From Anisodus tanguticus (lineage: Eukaryota; Streptophyta; Magnoliopsida; Solanales; Solanaceae): 64,000 nt of DNA. The stretch covers positions 32,448,383-32,512,382 of the forward strand of contig CM067546.1 of assembly GCA_034509755.1 (NCBI GenBank). The letters run 5' to 3'. Under the pieces are notes generated by a model. The model saw only the letters and a program-made list of their open reading frames with translations, was not told the origin of the DNA and did not search any database. Numbering within the stretch: the stretch's first letter is position 1; each line of letters starts with the position of its first letter. This document shows, in pieces, positions 1 through 10,395 of the stretch. The position numbers and the translations under genes were made by a program.

Positions 1-1167
1 CCCCCACACCTCTTCACAAAATGGAAAAGCCGAACGAAAAATAAGAATCATAAAAAACTTAGTTCGTACCCTCATTGCTCACGCCTCCATGCCCCCTATT
101 TTTGGCATCACGCTCTATAAATGGCAACATATCTCTTGAACATTCTCCCAAACAAGTCTCTCAAACACAATTTTCTGACACAAGTTCTCTATATTCGGGA
201 TCCTTCCTATAAGCACTTACGAACTTTTGGGTGTTTATTCTATCCCCTTATCCTTCCACCAAAATCAATAAACTTTAACCATGTTCTAACCCGTGTATAT
301 ACCTCGGTTACCCGTCTAATCATCGAGGTTATAACTATTACGATTTGTCAAACCGAAAAATAATCACTTTTAGGCATGTCATATTCGATGAGTCCCCATT
401 CCCTTTTCCCAAGCTGCATTCTCCGTCTCTGGATTGTTATAAATTCTTTAACGACGGCTTAAACCCCCTTTTGATTCATCATTTGAAGAAGACATCACTT
501 CCATACCCGCCGCACCAAACGGAACACGTCATACCTCCCAGCCCACAGTAGAACCAGACGACACCAGTCCAGCCCACTACAACACCTACACGGACTATGG
601 CAACTCATGCTATGCATGGAATTTTTCAACCAAAATGGCAATTCAATTTGTCGACTTCAGTTGTCCCTTCACCTCTTCCCCACAACTCGAAAAATGCCTT
701 GTCCGATCCAAATTGGAAAGCTGCTATGTTAGACGAATATAATGCTCTTATTGAAAATAAGACATGGGATCTAGTGCCCCATCCTCCTGATGCTAATGTT
801 ATTCGTTCTATGTTGATTTTTCGATATAAAAAGAAATCTTATGGTTCTCTTGAGAGGTGTAAGGCTCGTCTTATAGGTGATGATAGGTCTCAACAGGTTG
901 GTGTGAATTATGATGAAACTTTCAGCTCGGTGGTGAAATCGGCAACTATTCGGATTGTTCTCAGCATTGCTTTATACAAATCATGGCCCATTGATTAGCT
1001 TGATGTTAAAAATTCCTTCTTACATGGTGAACTTTATGAAACCGTTTATATGCATCAGCCTATGAGATTCAGGAATCCGGTTCATCCAGGTTATGTGTGT
1101 CATTTGAAGAAATCACTCTATGGACTGAAAACAGGCTCCTCGTGCATGGTATCAACGGTTTGCTGAT
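1..1167 (+). mobile_element. Ty1/copia fragment (integrase end to reverse transcriptase start)
   Basis: The reading frames carry, in order, the end of a copia integrase (FWHHAL, ATYLLNILPNK, HLRTFGCLFYP), the linker, and the start of reverse transcriptase (SDPNWKAAMLDEYNALIENKTWDLVP, then LDVKNSFLHGELYETVYMH and LKKSLYGLK). The frame is broken several times: a stop follows FWHHAL, another follows SWPID near 998, and there is a shift near 1130. No LTR is visible; the window edge cuts the left side and similarity stops near 1167, just upstream of the NAC gene. It belongs to the same copia lineage as the other pol copies in the window. It is dead, and it truncates the NAC promoter to under 200 bp. 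Confidence 0.85.
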
Positions 1168-1357
1168 GTTCACTGTTGCATAAAGATTTTATTTTTGGAT
1201 TTTCCAGATTTTCAACAGATATAGCTATGGCACTTAGCTAACTAACAGTCTATAATATTGCTTGTGGACATTTCTTGAAATCTCGTGTTTGTTCTGTTGT
1301 ATAGCTAGTTTTGGAGAAATTTCTGTGTATTTTCTTAGGACTTTGGGATATTACTTC
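1168..1357 (+). promoter_or_regulatory. remnant 5' flank/5' UTR of the NAC gene
   Basis: This is the only non-transposon sequence between the copia fragment and the NAC start codon. It is AT-rich and includes a TATAAT-like run near 1250. No further motif can be defended. Any longer native promoter must lie upstream of the copia fragment or has been lost. Confidence 0.3.
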
Positions 1358-1514
1358 ATGGCTGGTGCATCACTGCCTCCGGGATTTCGGTTTCATCCAA
1401 CTGATGAAGAATTGGTTGGATATTACTTGAAAAGGAAAACTGATGGACTTGAAATTGAATTGGAAGTTATTCCTGTCATTGACTTGTACAAATCTGATCC
1501 TTGGGAGCTTCCAG
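1358..1514 (+). CDS. NAC gene exon 1 (subdomains A and B)
   Basis: It encodes MAGASLPPGFRFHPTDEELV and continues through VGYYLKRK to DPWELP, the canonical NAC start. The ATG at 1358 is preferred over an in-frame upstream ATG at 1262 because family members begin two to six residues before LPPGFRFHP. The donor is ccag|gttcac after 1514, leaving one base (phase 1), the position where many NAC genes carry intron 1 within the E codon of ELPEKS. Confidence 0.9.
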
Positions 1515-2048
1515 GTTCACATTCTTGATCAGCATTTTTTCTTGAAATGTGACTATTTTAGTACTACATGTTTTGAAGAAATGTAAAAATCTACATTTGT
1601 TATTTCATTTTCATAAGCTAGGAAATGGTACTTTGTACTAAAAATGTATTGCTGCTGGAAAGTTGTTGCTTTATGAAGCTTATCTTGTTTGCTCCTTTAT
1701 TATCTTACTAGATGGATTGTTCTGTGGACATATCTCTTTTCACACTTAAAAGTTAGTAAATTATTATCTAATTATCAACAAGAAAAGCATGTGTAAAGCA
1801 ACATAAGTTTCTCATTCTATTTCGAACAAAAACAGAAGAGTCTTTGTCTTCTGTAAGAGTTTTTGTTTTTTGTGTTGTGTATATTTGTAAACTGAACGTT
1901 AGTGTTCAATTTATAGTTGAAGAGGAGGGTCGTTGCAACGTTTCTAAAGTCTTCCGAACCGTTGCAACGTTTCTGAAATTTCCAGGGCCAAAGTGTAAAT
2001 AAAAAAATACTTTAGGGACCAAAAAGAAATTCCGAAAGACAGCCCACA

Positions 2049-2478
2049 ACCCGTGACCCAGACCCGGACCCAACCTGAACCGGGCGGGCGGCGGCGGTGC
2101 GCTGTGGGGCTCAGCCCCGAGCCCAAGCTCACCTAGGTCCTCCCTCTTCTAAACACATGGGTTACCCCTTGGGGTCCCAAACCCTTACTCAAATTTAGAA
2201 TTTATATATTGCACAATCCTTCCATCTTCTACCAATGAGGGAGATTTGTCATTTTTGGCCAAAAACACTCCATCTTTTCATGTCTCAAACACCTTACTTT
2301 GTGTATCAATATCTCTTTCATTTCTTAATGAAATTTGACGATACTTGGCACTAACATCATCTACTCACTTAGTAGATTAGGCATGTGCGAAGAAATGATG
2401 TTTCCGACATGTGGGGCCCATGTGTTTAAGTAATTAAAGATGGGATAAACTCAATCCCACATCAATTAATTTCCAACA
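2049..2478 (-). repeat. 3' LTR (shared part) of the NAC-disrupting copia
   Basis: It aligns with 4331-4762 at high identity with scattered substitutions, including the stretch GGGGCCCATGTG and the terminal TTTCCAACA. The LTR itself extends further left (to about 1790) into sequence with no partner, because the other LTR is truncated. The polypurine-like AAGAGGGCA lies just inside it on the minus strand. Confidence 0.75.
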
Positions 2479-3061
2479 ATGCCCTCTTGAAAGAGAATTG
2501 GTGCACACGAGGTGCCAAAATCCAGCAATCTTTCAACGAAAAGATATTGCATCAGGAAATGTAGCCTTCGGCTTTGAACCTTCCTTAGTCGATTACCATC
2601 GGATTTACTTAATGCACGGAGAACGTGATGTCTTGAACCATCAGTGTTTAGTATAAACCAAGACAATGGTATCAACACAATAACTCTCCTTATTCATTTC
2701 TTCTTATCGTTTTGTCCGTTGTGGCCACGGAAAACGCTTGAATTCTTAGGTGTGTACATTTGAAGCGGCCTGTCTTCGCACTTAAATAGGTGATCTCCTA
2801 TAAGGTATATTGCTCTACCCCACTCGCAAAAGTTAAGAATCATTAAAAGTTTCTGAAACTTATCCTTTACCCATTATGCATGTAGCACTCAATGTCTATT
2901 GCGGGAACGACTTTCGAGTTATATTTCTTTAAAGAATGATAATCCGAAGTGCTCTTACTTCAAGTGAAGCGCTAAACTGAACCTCTATATTTTAGTTTTC
3001 CCATTGAATCAAATTCCTGGTATCTCCAGTCAGTAAGGTTGGGTTACCACCATAAAGATTC

Positions 3062-4308
3062 TTATTGTTTGGGTTTTAAGCCCATTCTTCTAGATAAGCA
3101 GAATATTTGATCTTTGGGTAGACCTTTAGTTAATGGATCCGCTAAGTTATCCTTTGATTTGACGTAATAAATGGAAATGACACTCGTAGTGATCAACTGC
3201 CTAACGGTCTTATGCTTCCGACGAATATGTCTAGACTTGCCGTTGCACATATTACTCTGTGCCTTTCTTAAAGCCGATTGGCTGTCATAGTGAATCATCA
3301 CCAAAGGTACGGGTTTATCCCAACACGGGATATCCTCTAAGAAGTCATGAAGCCACTCTGCCTCTTCTCCTGCTTTGTCTAAAGCGATAAACTCCGTTTG
3401 CATCGTGGATCGGGCGATGCATGTTTGCATAGAGGATTTCCAAGACACAGCCCCACCACCAATTGTAAAAACATACCCACTGGTGGATTTGGTGTTCTTT
3501 ATGTCCGATATCCAGTTTGCATCACTGTACGCTATCAATACGGCTGGATATCTTGAATAATGTAATCCGTAAGCCAACAAATATCGTAGTATCCGATTTA
3601 ACGCCTTCCAGTGATCATTTCCAGGATTACGAGTAAACCTAGCCAACTTATTGACTGGATAAGCGATATCGGGTCGGGTGCAGTTTGTAATGTACATTAA
3701 GCTACCAGTCCGTTAGATGTCTTAGAAATCTTAATACCTATAATTACATCTGCAATATCCATATCCTTCATGTCGAAACCTTATTTCAACATATTCTTGG
3801 TTTCTAGGATCAAGTTTAGATTACTTCCGGTGATGAGCATGTCATCTACGTAAAGGCATATCATGACAAACGAGTCAGATTTCCCTTTGATATAGATACA
3901 TTTATCACATTCATTTATGGAGAAACCTTTTGATAATAAAGTATTATCAAACTTTTCATGCCATTGTTTCGGGGCTTGTTTGAGTCCGTACAGAGACTTA
4001 AGAAGTCGACATACTTTCTTTTCTTGTCCTAGAACCACATACCCCTCGGGTTGTTCCATGTATATTTCCTCTTCCAACTCTCCGTTTAGGAAGGCTGTCT
4101 TAACTTCCATTTGATGTATCTTAAGGTCACGCAAAGCTGCAATGGCTATGAATACCCTTATGGACGTTAATCTAGACACAAGGGAGTATGTGTCGAAGTA
4201 ATTGAGGCCTTCCTTTTGTCTGTAGCCTTTGACTACTAATCTGGCCTTATACTTGTCAATAGTTCCATCTGCTTTGTACTTTCTTTTGAGTATCCACTTA
4301 CAACCCAA
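3062..4308 (-). pseudogene. copia pol remnant: reverse transcriptase and RNase H
   Basis: 4308-3781 encodes RT (GCKWILKRKYKADG, KARLVVKGYRQKEG, TAFLNGELEEEIYMEQPEGY, SLYGLKQAPKQWHEKF, and the catalytic YVDDM). 3697-3062 encodes the end of RT and RNase H (TRPDIAYPVNKLARF, DANWISD, KSTSGYVFTIGGGAVSWKS, DNLADPLTKGL). The two blocks are in different frames, separated by a break near 3700-3780. This is a different copia family from the other pol copies in the window, judged by its LTR and RNase H tail. The RT domain sits only a few bases from the LTR because gag, protease and integrase are missing. Confidence 0.85.
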
Positions 4309-4330
4309 ATATTTGCTTGAACAACAACAG

Positions 4331-4762
4331 TGACCCGTGACCCGAGACCCGGACCCGACCCGGGCAGGCGGACGGCGGCGGCACGCGTGTGGGGTTCAGC
4401 CCCGAACCCAAGCTCACCTAGGTCCTTCCTCTTCTAAACACACGGGTTACCCCTTGGGTTCCCAAACCCTTACTCAAACTTAGAGTTTATATATTGCACA
4501 ATCCTTCCGTCTTCTACCAATGAGGAAGATTTATCATTTTTGGCAAAAAACACTCCATCTTTTCATGTCTCAAACACCTTACTTTGTGTACCAATATCTC
4601 TTTCATTTCTTAACGAAATTTGACAATACTTGGCACTAACATCATCTACTCACTTAGTAGATTAGGCATGTGCGAAAACACGATGTTTCCGACATGCGGG
4701 GCCCATGTGCTTAAGTCATTAAAGACGGGATAAACTCAATCCACATCAGTAAATTTCCAACA
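4331..4762 (-). repeat. truncated 5' LTR of the NAC-disrupting copia
   Basis: It is the direct-repeat partner of 2049-2478. Its outer end at 4762 (minus-strand TGTTGG) abuts NAC coding sequence with no spacer. Its inner end is cut and joins pol directly. Confidence 0.75.
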
Positions 4763-4966
4763 TCAAGAACTAACCGAGCTACTAAATTCGGATACTGGAA
4801 AGCGACAGGGAAAGAAAGGAAAGTTGTCTGTCATGCAGAAGTTGTTGGTTACCACAAGACACTTGTTTTTTATCGTGGAAGAGCTCCACTCGGGGATAGA
4901 ACAGATTGGGTAATGCACGAATATCGTCTCTGTGATGATGTTTCTCAGGCCACTCCAAGTTTTCAG
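4763..4966 (+). CDS. NAC gene exon 2, 3' remnant (subdomain D)
   Basis: This is 68 in-frame codons beginning SRTNRATKFGYWKATGKERK and including GYHKTLVFYRGRAPLGDR and TDWVMHEYRL, the conserved DNA-contact and D/E region of NAC domains. It ends at cag|gtaaat in phase 0. The expected 5' half of the exon (about 30 codons, subdomain C) is missing, because the transposon LTR ends at 4762. Confidence 0.88.
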
Positions 4967-5206
4967 GTAAATAGAATAATCTAATTTCTAAGAGGCTTCT
5001 GATTTAGTAAAGGGTTTTTTTCATTTTTGGCCAATCGATAGAAATTAATTACGGGGTTAGCCAAAATATACAAAACAAATACGCTGATTATGCATGTTAT
5101 ATGTATATTTATGTGTATTATATGTATATGTATACTTAGTATACAAAGACTATACATTTGCTGGTTATTCTGTAAATGATCATATCTGCAATTTACTTGT
5201 CTCCAG

Positions 5207-5509
5207 GGTCCTTTTGTACTTTGTCGCGTCATAAAGAGAAATGACGTTTCACTGAAGACGAAAGATGTTCCAGGAGTTAAGCAGGCTGTATGTAGTTCAA
5301 CCACTGGAGGATTCACCTCAGTAAATGAACCAATTGCTCTTTCTGATAAAACGCCAACTCAAAGCGCATACATGAGCAACGACAGCAATTACTCTACTCC
5401 TGTTACTTCTCCTTATCAGCCAACTCAATTAGGGGATTATGAGTCTGCAATAGGGGTTAATTCTGCAAACCTCTGGATGTCCCCTGCTATGATTCTTGAT
5501 TCTTCTAAG
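5207..5509 (+). CDS. NAC gene exon 3 (subdomain E and start of tail)
   Basis: It is preceded by a pyrimidine-containing acceptor, ttgtctccag, and followed by aag|gtactg. It has 101 codons in phase 0, starting GPFVLCRVIKRNDVSLK, the end of the NAC domain. The rest is a serine/threonine-, proline- and asparagine-rich tail (NYSTPVTSPYQPTQ) typical of NAC activation regions. Confidence 0.88.
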
Positions 5510-5606
5510 GTACTGACATTGTGTTCTATTTCTCTTCACAGTCATTCTATCCTGTTTCTATGAGAGTGACACTAATTTTTGTGGCTAAATATAGTAATGT
5601 CCTCAG

Positions 5607-5849
5607 AGACCGAATGCATCTGGCCACTATCCACAGTATGACTTCCCGAACATGACTTCCTTGCAGCCTAGTGATCAGTATGAGTTGAAATCAAATTCAT
5701 CTTTCCCGAATTTTAGAGGGGAAGTTGAACTTTCTGGTGACTCAAGTAGCTTTGGCTGCCTATCTCCTTACTCGATTCATGGAAGCTACGTGGGCTTTTA
5801 TGGCAACGAGGATATGACATATGCCGGTTATGACCAGAACAACTCATAA
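5607..5849 (+). CDS. NAC gene exon 4 (C-terminal tail)
   Basis: The acceptor is tgtcctcag before 5607. It has 80 codons plus TAA, RPNASGHYPQYDFPNMTS through EDMTYAGYDQNNS. It is low in conserved motifs and rich in S, Y, G and N, as expected for a NAC C-terminus. Phase agrees with exon 3. Confidence 0.8.
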   Translation, partial: RPNASGHYPQYDFPNMTSLQPSDQYELKSNSSFPNFRGEVELSGDSSSFGCLSPYSIHGSYVGFYGNEDMTYAGYDQNNS

Positions 5850-7180
5850 TGCAATCCAAATCTCTTCTGAAAAAGAAAAGGCAAAATCTATATAGCGATT
5901 TGGGGTGATATTTATTGGTTTATGGTCATAGGAAGATAATATAAGTATTGTGATGTATACGTTTTCTAAGAATGAAGAGCTCAATGCAACTTATAAGTTT
6001 GGTTTTGAATCTCTGAGACAATGGTTTTTAATGTTTGTCTTAGATTCTAAGCATAATGTTTCACTTTGTTACTGAAATATGAGGTACCTGTAGTGACTGA
6101 TCACACTAGAAAATGGTCTGTGTAGTAGCTGAATTTCTGTTCAAATATGCTTCTTAGGTAGAAGCTCCAAATTCTATATGTATCACCCTTCTCTTTTGCT
6201 GATCATTTTCATGTTTGAAGTTATAATGTAGCTAAAATGTCTGGAAACATACAAATTATCAGAATGTTTCTTGTAAAAGAAATTGCATGAGCTGCTTTAA
6301 TTTGCAAGACTGAAATGCGTTTGTACCTTGAATTACTTGTCACATCTCTAATGATGTTCAACACTGCAGTCTCCTTGTAAAGAAGCTATTGAATGCTTGC
6401 AAGTCAACATATTTGGCCAATTTTCGACAAAATAAGTACTTTTTAAGTCCAAAAAAATGAATTGTCTTGTTGAACAAACGGGATAACTACTCTAACTCGC
6501 TAAAGTACCACCAAAGCTTATAGTCTATTGAATCTCTAAATTACATTTCTCATGCGAAAACATAGAGCTTGTAATATTTCCAAGTAATAGGATCAAGAAT
6601 GTTAAGCATATTCATAAAGAAAATTTTCTTCTACTATCTAGAACAAGAGAACACTATAAGTAACACTCAAGCAAAGGATATAAGAAAGTAAGCTAGAAAC
6701 ATTGTGAAAACTTTACTAGGCTCAACTTTTGAGTTCAGATTAAGGGCTTTAAAATTTTAATATTAACCTTCTTTATCTTGCTTGCACAAAACAGAAAAAC
6801 TATTTTATCTCTCCAGTGATGAGTTCAGTATCCCAAATCTCTCATCATTAATTGATCAATTATTGTTTATCAACCTCCCATTTACTATAATTAGTTGAAA
6901 CTTAGGCACTTTTCTTATTTTAGTGACAGGTTAAATGAAATCTAATTGACATTATTGGATTTTGAGTTCTGATCCCAAATTTGAATGATCATACTTTCGG
7001 ATAAAGTTGAATTCAAAATGAAATTCTTTCTTTCGTCCATATCTTGGCCTATTTGAACCACTAAAATTTTCGTATGTTACCTATCGTGTTAGGCATGAAG
7101 GTCTTTTTCCCCTCGAATTAATCGTCCGGTGTCCGAAACCATTGACTCAATTAATTTGGATTGGCGACAGCTAAGGACAC
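5850..7180. other. 3' flank of the NAC gene; no gene seen
   Basis: AT-rich sequence with stops in all frames. The first few hundred bases are presumably 3' UTR. I see no RNA gene, transposon terminus or long repeat here. Confidence 0.5.
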
Positions 7181-7183
7181 TAA

Positions 7184-8279
7184 GGCTTCATTTGTTTTCA
7201 CTAAGATTAAACGTTTGAATTTGAATGCACATTTGAATGATTAAGATATTGTCTCTAAAACTGAACATTTAATGATTAAGTCTATTTATTTTTCAACATC
7301 TGAATATGCACAATGAATTTACTTAAACACAATACATATATAAATAATAAAAAAACAACTAAATATTAGAAAAAAATATATAATTTAATAAAATAAATTA
7401 TTATATAATAAAAAATGAAAAATTATGTTTTCTAGTGATGATGGAGATGCTTTGTAGTGGTGGTGGTGGTGATGGTTGATGCTAGTGGCTAGTAATGGTA
7501 GTGGTGATAGTTGTGATGGTGGAGCTGGTTGGTGTTGCGGTGGCGATAGTGATTGTGGTGATGGCGGCAACTGTTGATATAATTATAATGATGGAGGTGG
7601 TAGGCGTAGTAGCGACTGATAAGAGTGGTAGTCAGAGGTGGTGATTGTGATGACAAATATGGCTAGTGGCTGGTAACGGTGGTGGAGGTGGTGGTTGAAT
7701 TGACAATGGTGATAATTGTAATGGCAGATATGGTTAGTGGGGGTGGGATGTGGGGAGAGAGTGTGGCGGGGGTAGTGTGGAAGGGGGAGAAGTGTGGTAT
7801 GGGGTGGGAATTTGGTGGGGGGGGGGGGGGGGGGTTAGTGATAGGTGAGGTGAGGGTGAGAGTGTGGTAGGGGCGGGGGGAGTGGTGGTGTGGGGTGGGA
7901 GGTGTGGTAGGGGTGAGGGGTTGGTGGAGAGGTGATGGGTGGGGTAGGGTTAGGGTGGGTGGGGGTAGGGTGAGAAGAGAAGGTAGGATGGGTAGAGCGG
8001 TGAGATAGGGTGGGTGGAGTTGCAGTAAGTGATGGTAGTGGTGGGGTTGGTAGAGGGGTGGGATGGTGGTGGAGCCGGTGGTTATGGATAGAGTGGTAGT
8101 AAAAATTATCAATGCAAAAATATCTCTTAATGATATTAAGACTTTGTTCAAGATCTTAATAATTAAGACCTATCCGGACCAAATAAATGTTTAGATTTTA
8201 ATGTAAACAAATGCATTTAATGGTCTAAGATCTAAACCATTCAAATTCAGACCACCATTAAGTGCAAACAAATGAGGTC
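7184..8279. mobile_element. Tourist/PIF-Harbinger-like MITE, 1.1 kb
   Basis: The left end GGCTTCATTTGTTTTCACT and the complement of the right end (GACCTCATTTGTTTGCACTT) form imperfect terminal inverted repeats. They are flanked by TAA at 7181-7183 and 8280-8282, the three-base target duplication of PIF/Harbinger elements. The subterminal GAATTTGAATG and TTAAGAT stretches also pair. The interior contains no transposase frame, only an extremely G/T-rich low-complexity tract. Confidence 0.7.
7436..8097. repeat. G/T-rich low-complexity tract inside the MITE
   Basis: This is about 660 bp of GGT, GTG and GGGT variants with a pure G run near 7818-7833. The plus strand is almost free of C. The complementary strand reads as a proline/histidine/threonine-rich frame that I do not treat as a gene. 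It probably grew by microsatellite expansion from GGT repeats. Confidence 0.8.
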
Positions 8280-8282
8280 TAA

Positions 8283-8630
8283 AGAGGTAATGCTTCCTAC
8301 TATATACATGTTTTAAAATACAAAGGCTTCTTATTCCGCAATAAGCATTTTTTCACTCTTTCACATACTAGGAGATTTACTTGAAAAAGAAGAATGTTCC
8401 ATAGCAACAACGTCAAGACCTATTAAAAAATAATTGCAAAAATCCAGACATTTATTTATCTAGCTATAGGGTAGATCAACAACCACTCCTATGCATCATT
8501 TGCATACCGATGACAACTTTGAAGAGGTCATACGACAATCCTTTTTCTCATTTTTTATGTTCGAACTTGAAATCTCTAATTAAAGGCAAAGGGATCCGAC
8601 CATTTCACCACACCCTTCAATTGGTTTATC
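8283..8630. other. intergenic, nothing recognised
   Basis: AT-rich sequence between the MITE and the LINE tail. No feature could be supported. Confidence 0.4.
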
Positions 8631-8880
8631 GTAAAAGTATCAAGTGACCTTCACAACAAACAACAACATACCCAATGTAATCTCATAAGTGGGTTTGAAG
8701 AGAGTAGAGTGTACGACCTTACCCCTATCTTGGGAGATTGTAAAAGTATCAAGTGACCTTCACAACAAACAACAACATACCCAATGTAATCTCATAAGTG
8801 GGTTTGAAGAGAGTAGAGTGTACGACCTTACCCCTATCTTGGGAGATAAAGAGGTTATTTCCGACAAACCCTCGATTCGT
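8631..8880 (-). repeat. RTE-type LINE 3' tail, partly duplicated in tandem
   Basis: The block ACAACAACATACCCAATG...GTAGAGTGTACGACCTTACCCC...ACCCTCGATTCG matches the 3' end of the RTE LINE at 43121-43245 of this window in the same orientation. The first 108 bases occur twice, at 8631-8738 and 8740-8846, period 109, nearly identical. Only the second copy continues into the CCCTCG end. It is a 5'-truncated, non-coding LINE stub. Confidence 0.7.
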
Positions 8881-9720
8881 GATAAATTATATAATGGTAT
8901 GTGTCCCATGAGAATTTTTCTCAAGAATAAAGGAAACACCATCAGCATTTTCTTGCCATTGACACATAAAATGCTAGATTGAATCAAGAAACACCAAGTT
9001 GCTCAACTAGTGAACCTACCTTCAAATTCAACTAACTTTTATCATTTTTATTATGGAATCCGAAGATGTGTGTAGAAGAAGTAAGTTTTCTTTTCGAAGT
9101 CAAAAGAGCGATTAGGTCGTTGGGAAGTAAAGAATTTCTAATCACCTTACTATCCTATAACATTATAACATAGACCAATTAATTGAACAGAAAAAAAATG
9201 AAAAATATGATAGAGAAATCGTTGGAAAGTTTATTTTAAACGAAGGTATCTGTATTTCTTTTTACAGTTCTTTATTTAAGGTAAAATTTCATCAATATAA
9301 ATACAATGTCAATTAACTTCCACCAACTATAATAAGTGCTAAGTTACATTGATTGATAGTTTGCAGGATTTCTAAAATACAGTAAACATGTTCCTTACTT
9401 TTCTTGAATAAATTACAATTAGTTATCTGGTGCAAGGGGTTCATCGAATAAATAAAAAAAACTTTCTTAAGCTTATAAAGAAAAGAGAAAAAACTCTTTT
9501 TAAGGACAAATACTAGGGGAAACTATTTACATAGGAAGTAGCAGCAATAAGGAAAACTATAAATACATCAATCAACACTCTGCCTTACTGGTTTAAGTGA
9601 CCTGAATTGTTCTTTACACTGTCAGTGTATAGTAGTTAAACTTCGTGTAATTAAAAGTTCCAGTAAGTGCCTGATTTCCTATTTTTATTAAGACTCCTCA
9701 AGACTATTTCTTGGAAACAA
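8881..9720. other. intergenic, nothing recognised
   Basis: AT-rich sequence with no open frame of interest and no clear transposon ends. Confidence 0.4.
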
Positions 9721-9824
9721 TAGTAGGATAAATATGTTCCTCCTCTAACTTCATATAGTAGGATAAATATGTTCCTCCTCTAACTTCATATAGTATGATA
9801 AATATGTTCCTCCTCTAACTTCAT
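9721..9824. repeat. 35-bp tandem repeat, three copies
   Basis: The unit TAGTAGGATAAATATGTTCC plus TCCTCTAACTTCATA starts at 9721, 9756 and 9791. The third copy has one substitution (TAGTATG) and lacks its last base. The near identity suggests recent slippage. Confidence 0.9.
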
Positions 9825-10129
9825 TCCCATGAAAGAAATGGTTTACTAGTAAGAAGTAATTGTCAAAACCATTTTTTTACATTACCAATATGCAGACAAA
9901 ACTAATTCCCTAAGATACAATTTCAGATGTAAATGATAAAATCACATGGCCTTCCCTAAGACCTTCCCACAGATCAAGTATATAAAGTGTAGTAGACCAG
10001 AACTTCAACCATTTTGTTTAGAATAAGACTGTTTCTGTAATAAGTTGAGATAAAAACAACCACTCCTTGCAAACTGACAATAAAAGCTACAGCAGGAAGC
10101 AAATTCTCCTATACAAGTAATAGAAAATA

Positions 10130-10395
10130 TACTGCTGATGCAGAGACCACAGGAACCAGATTTTATCCATACCTCTTTTAGCAAGTATAACAGATATATT
10201 GCAGCAATATAAGCCTTCCCAATTGACCTGGCTGCATATTTACTTGCACTTTGTGTTTCTGATTCAATCTAGCATTTTGTTCAAGCCTATGTAAAAACAG
10301 TTGAGAAAAGTAAACAGCATATTGTTTTTTTTTTTTTGGTCTTCTGAAGAGACAGTTCATGAGCATGCCATCTTCAAATAAAGCTTGCATAAGGA
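10130..10395 (-). other. probable 3' UTR of the RING E3 ligase gene
   Basis: Sequence just downstream of the minus-strand stop codon at 10396. It contains a run of 14 T (A on the coding strand) near 10326-10339. The poly(A) site cannot be placed from sequence alone. Confidence 0.35.

Larger units (their letters stand above)
1790..4762 (-). mobile_element. Ty1/copia element inserted in NAC exon 2, internally deleted
   Basis: Two long direct repeats are visible at 2049-2478 and 4331-4762, both ending on the plus strand in AATTTCCAACA, so on the minus strand the LTR begins TGTTGGAAATT. Between them lie minus-strand reverse transcriptase and RNase H. The 3' LTR continues left past 2049 with a TATAAATTG box (minus strand) near 1912; the left edge near 1790 is approximate. 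The 5' LTR stops at 4331 and runs straight into RT, so the U5 part of the LTR, primer site, gag, protease and integrase are deleted. The left flank does not repeat the tcaag found after 4762, so host sequence was probably lost with the start of exon 2. Confidence 0.8.
1358..5849 (+). pseudogene. NAC-domain transcription factor gene, disrupted by a copia insertion
   Basis: NAC proteins are plant-specific nuclear transcription factors with an N-terminal DNA-binding domain (subdomains A-E) and a variable activation tail. Four exon pieces are visible: 1358-1514 (A and B), 4763-4966 (most of D), 5207-5509 (E and tail) and 5607-5849 (tail and stop). Exon 1 ends in phase 1 and should join codon completions for E-K-S in exon 2, but the expected stretch, subdomain C up to the YPNGS region, is absent from 1515-4762. 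A minus-strand copia element fills that space and ends exactly at 4762, one base before the surviving exon 2. No in-frame splice around the gap is apparent. The domain resembles the Arabidopsis NAC071/NAC096 clade (KTLVFYRGRAPLGDRTDWVM, GPFVLCRVIKRND), which is a recollection, not a search. Probably non-functional. Confidence 0.85.

Noticed and set aside
1262..1357. Upstream in-frame ATG giving the NAC protein 32 extra residues
   Set aside because: The extra residues are hydrophobic and unlike any NAC N-terminus, while MAGASLPPGFRFHP at 1358 is the usual start.
2049..2160. Locally GC-rich patch as a possible CpG island or promoter of a host gene
   Set aside because: It is part of a copia LTR repeated at 4331-4440.
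7663..8151. 162-codon proline/histidine/threonine-rich frame on the minus strand
   Set aside because: It is the complement of a G/T-rich low-complexity tract inside a MITE; composition alone keeps it open and no domain is visible.
9721..9824. Regular 35-bp repeat considered as a CRISPR-like array
   Set aside because: Direct head-to-tail repeats without spacers, in a plant genome.
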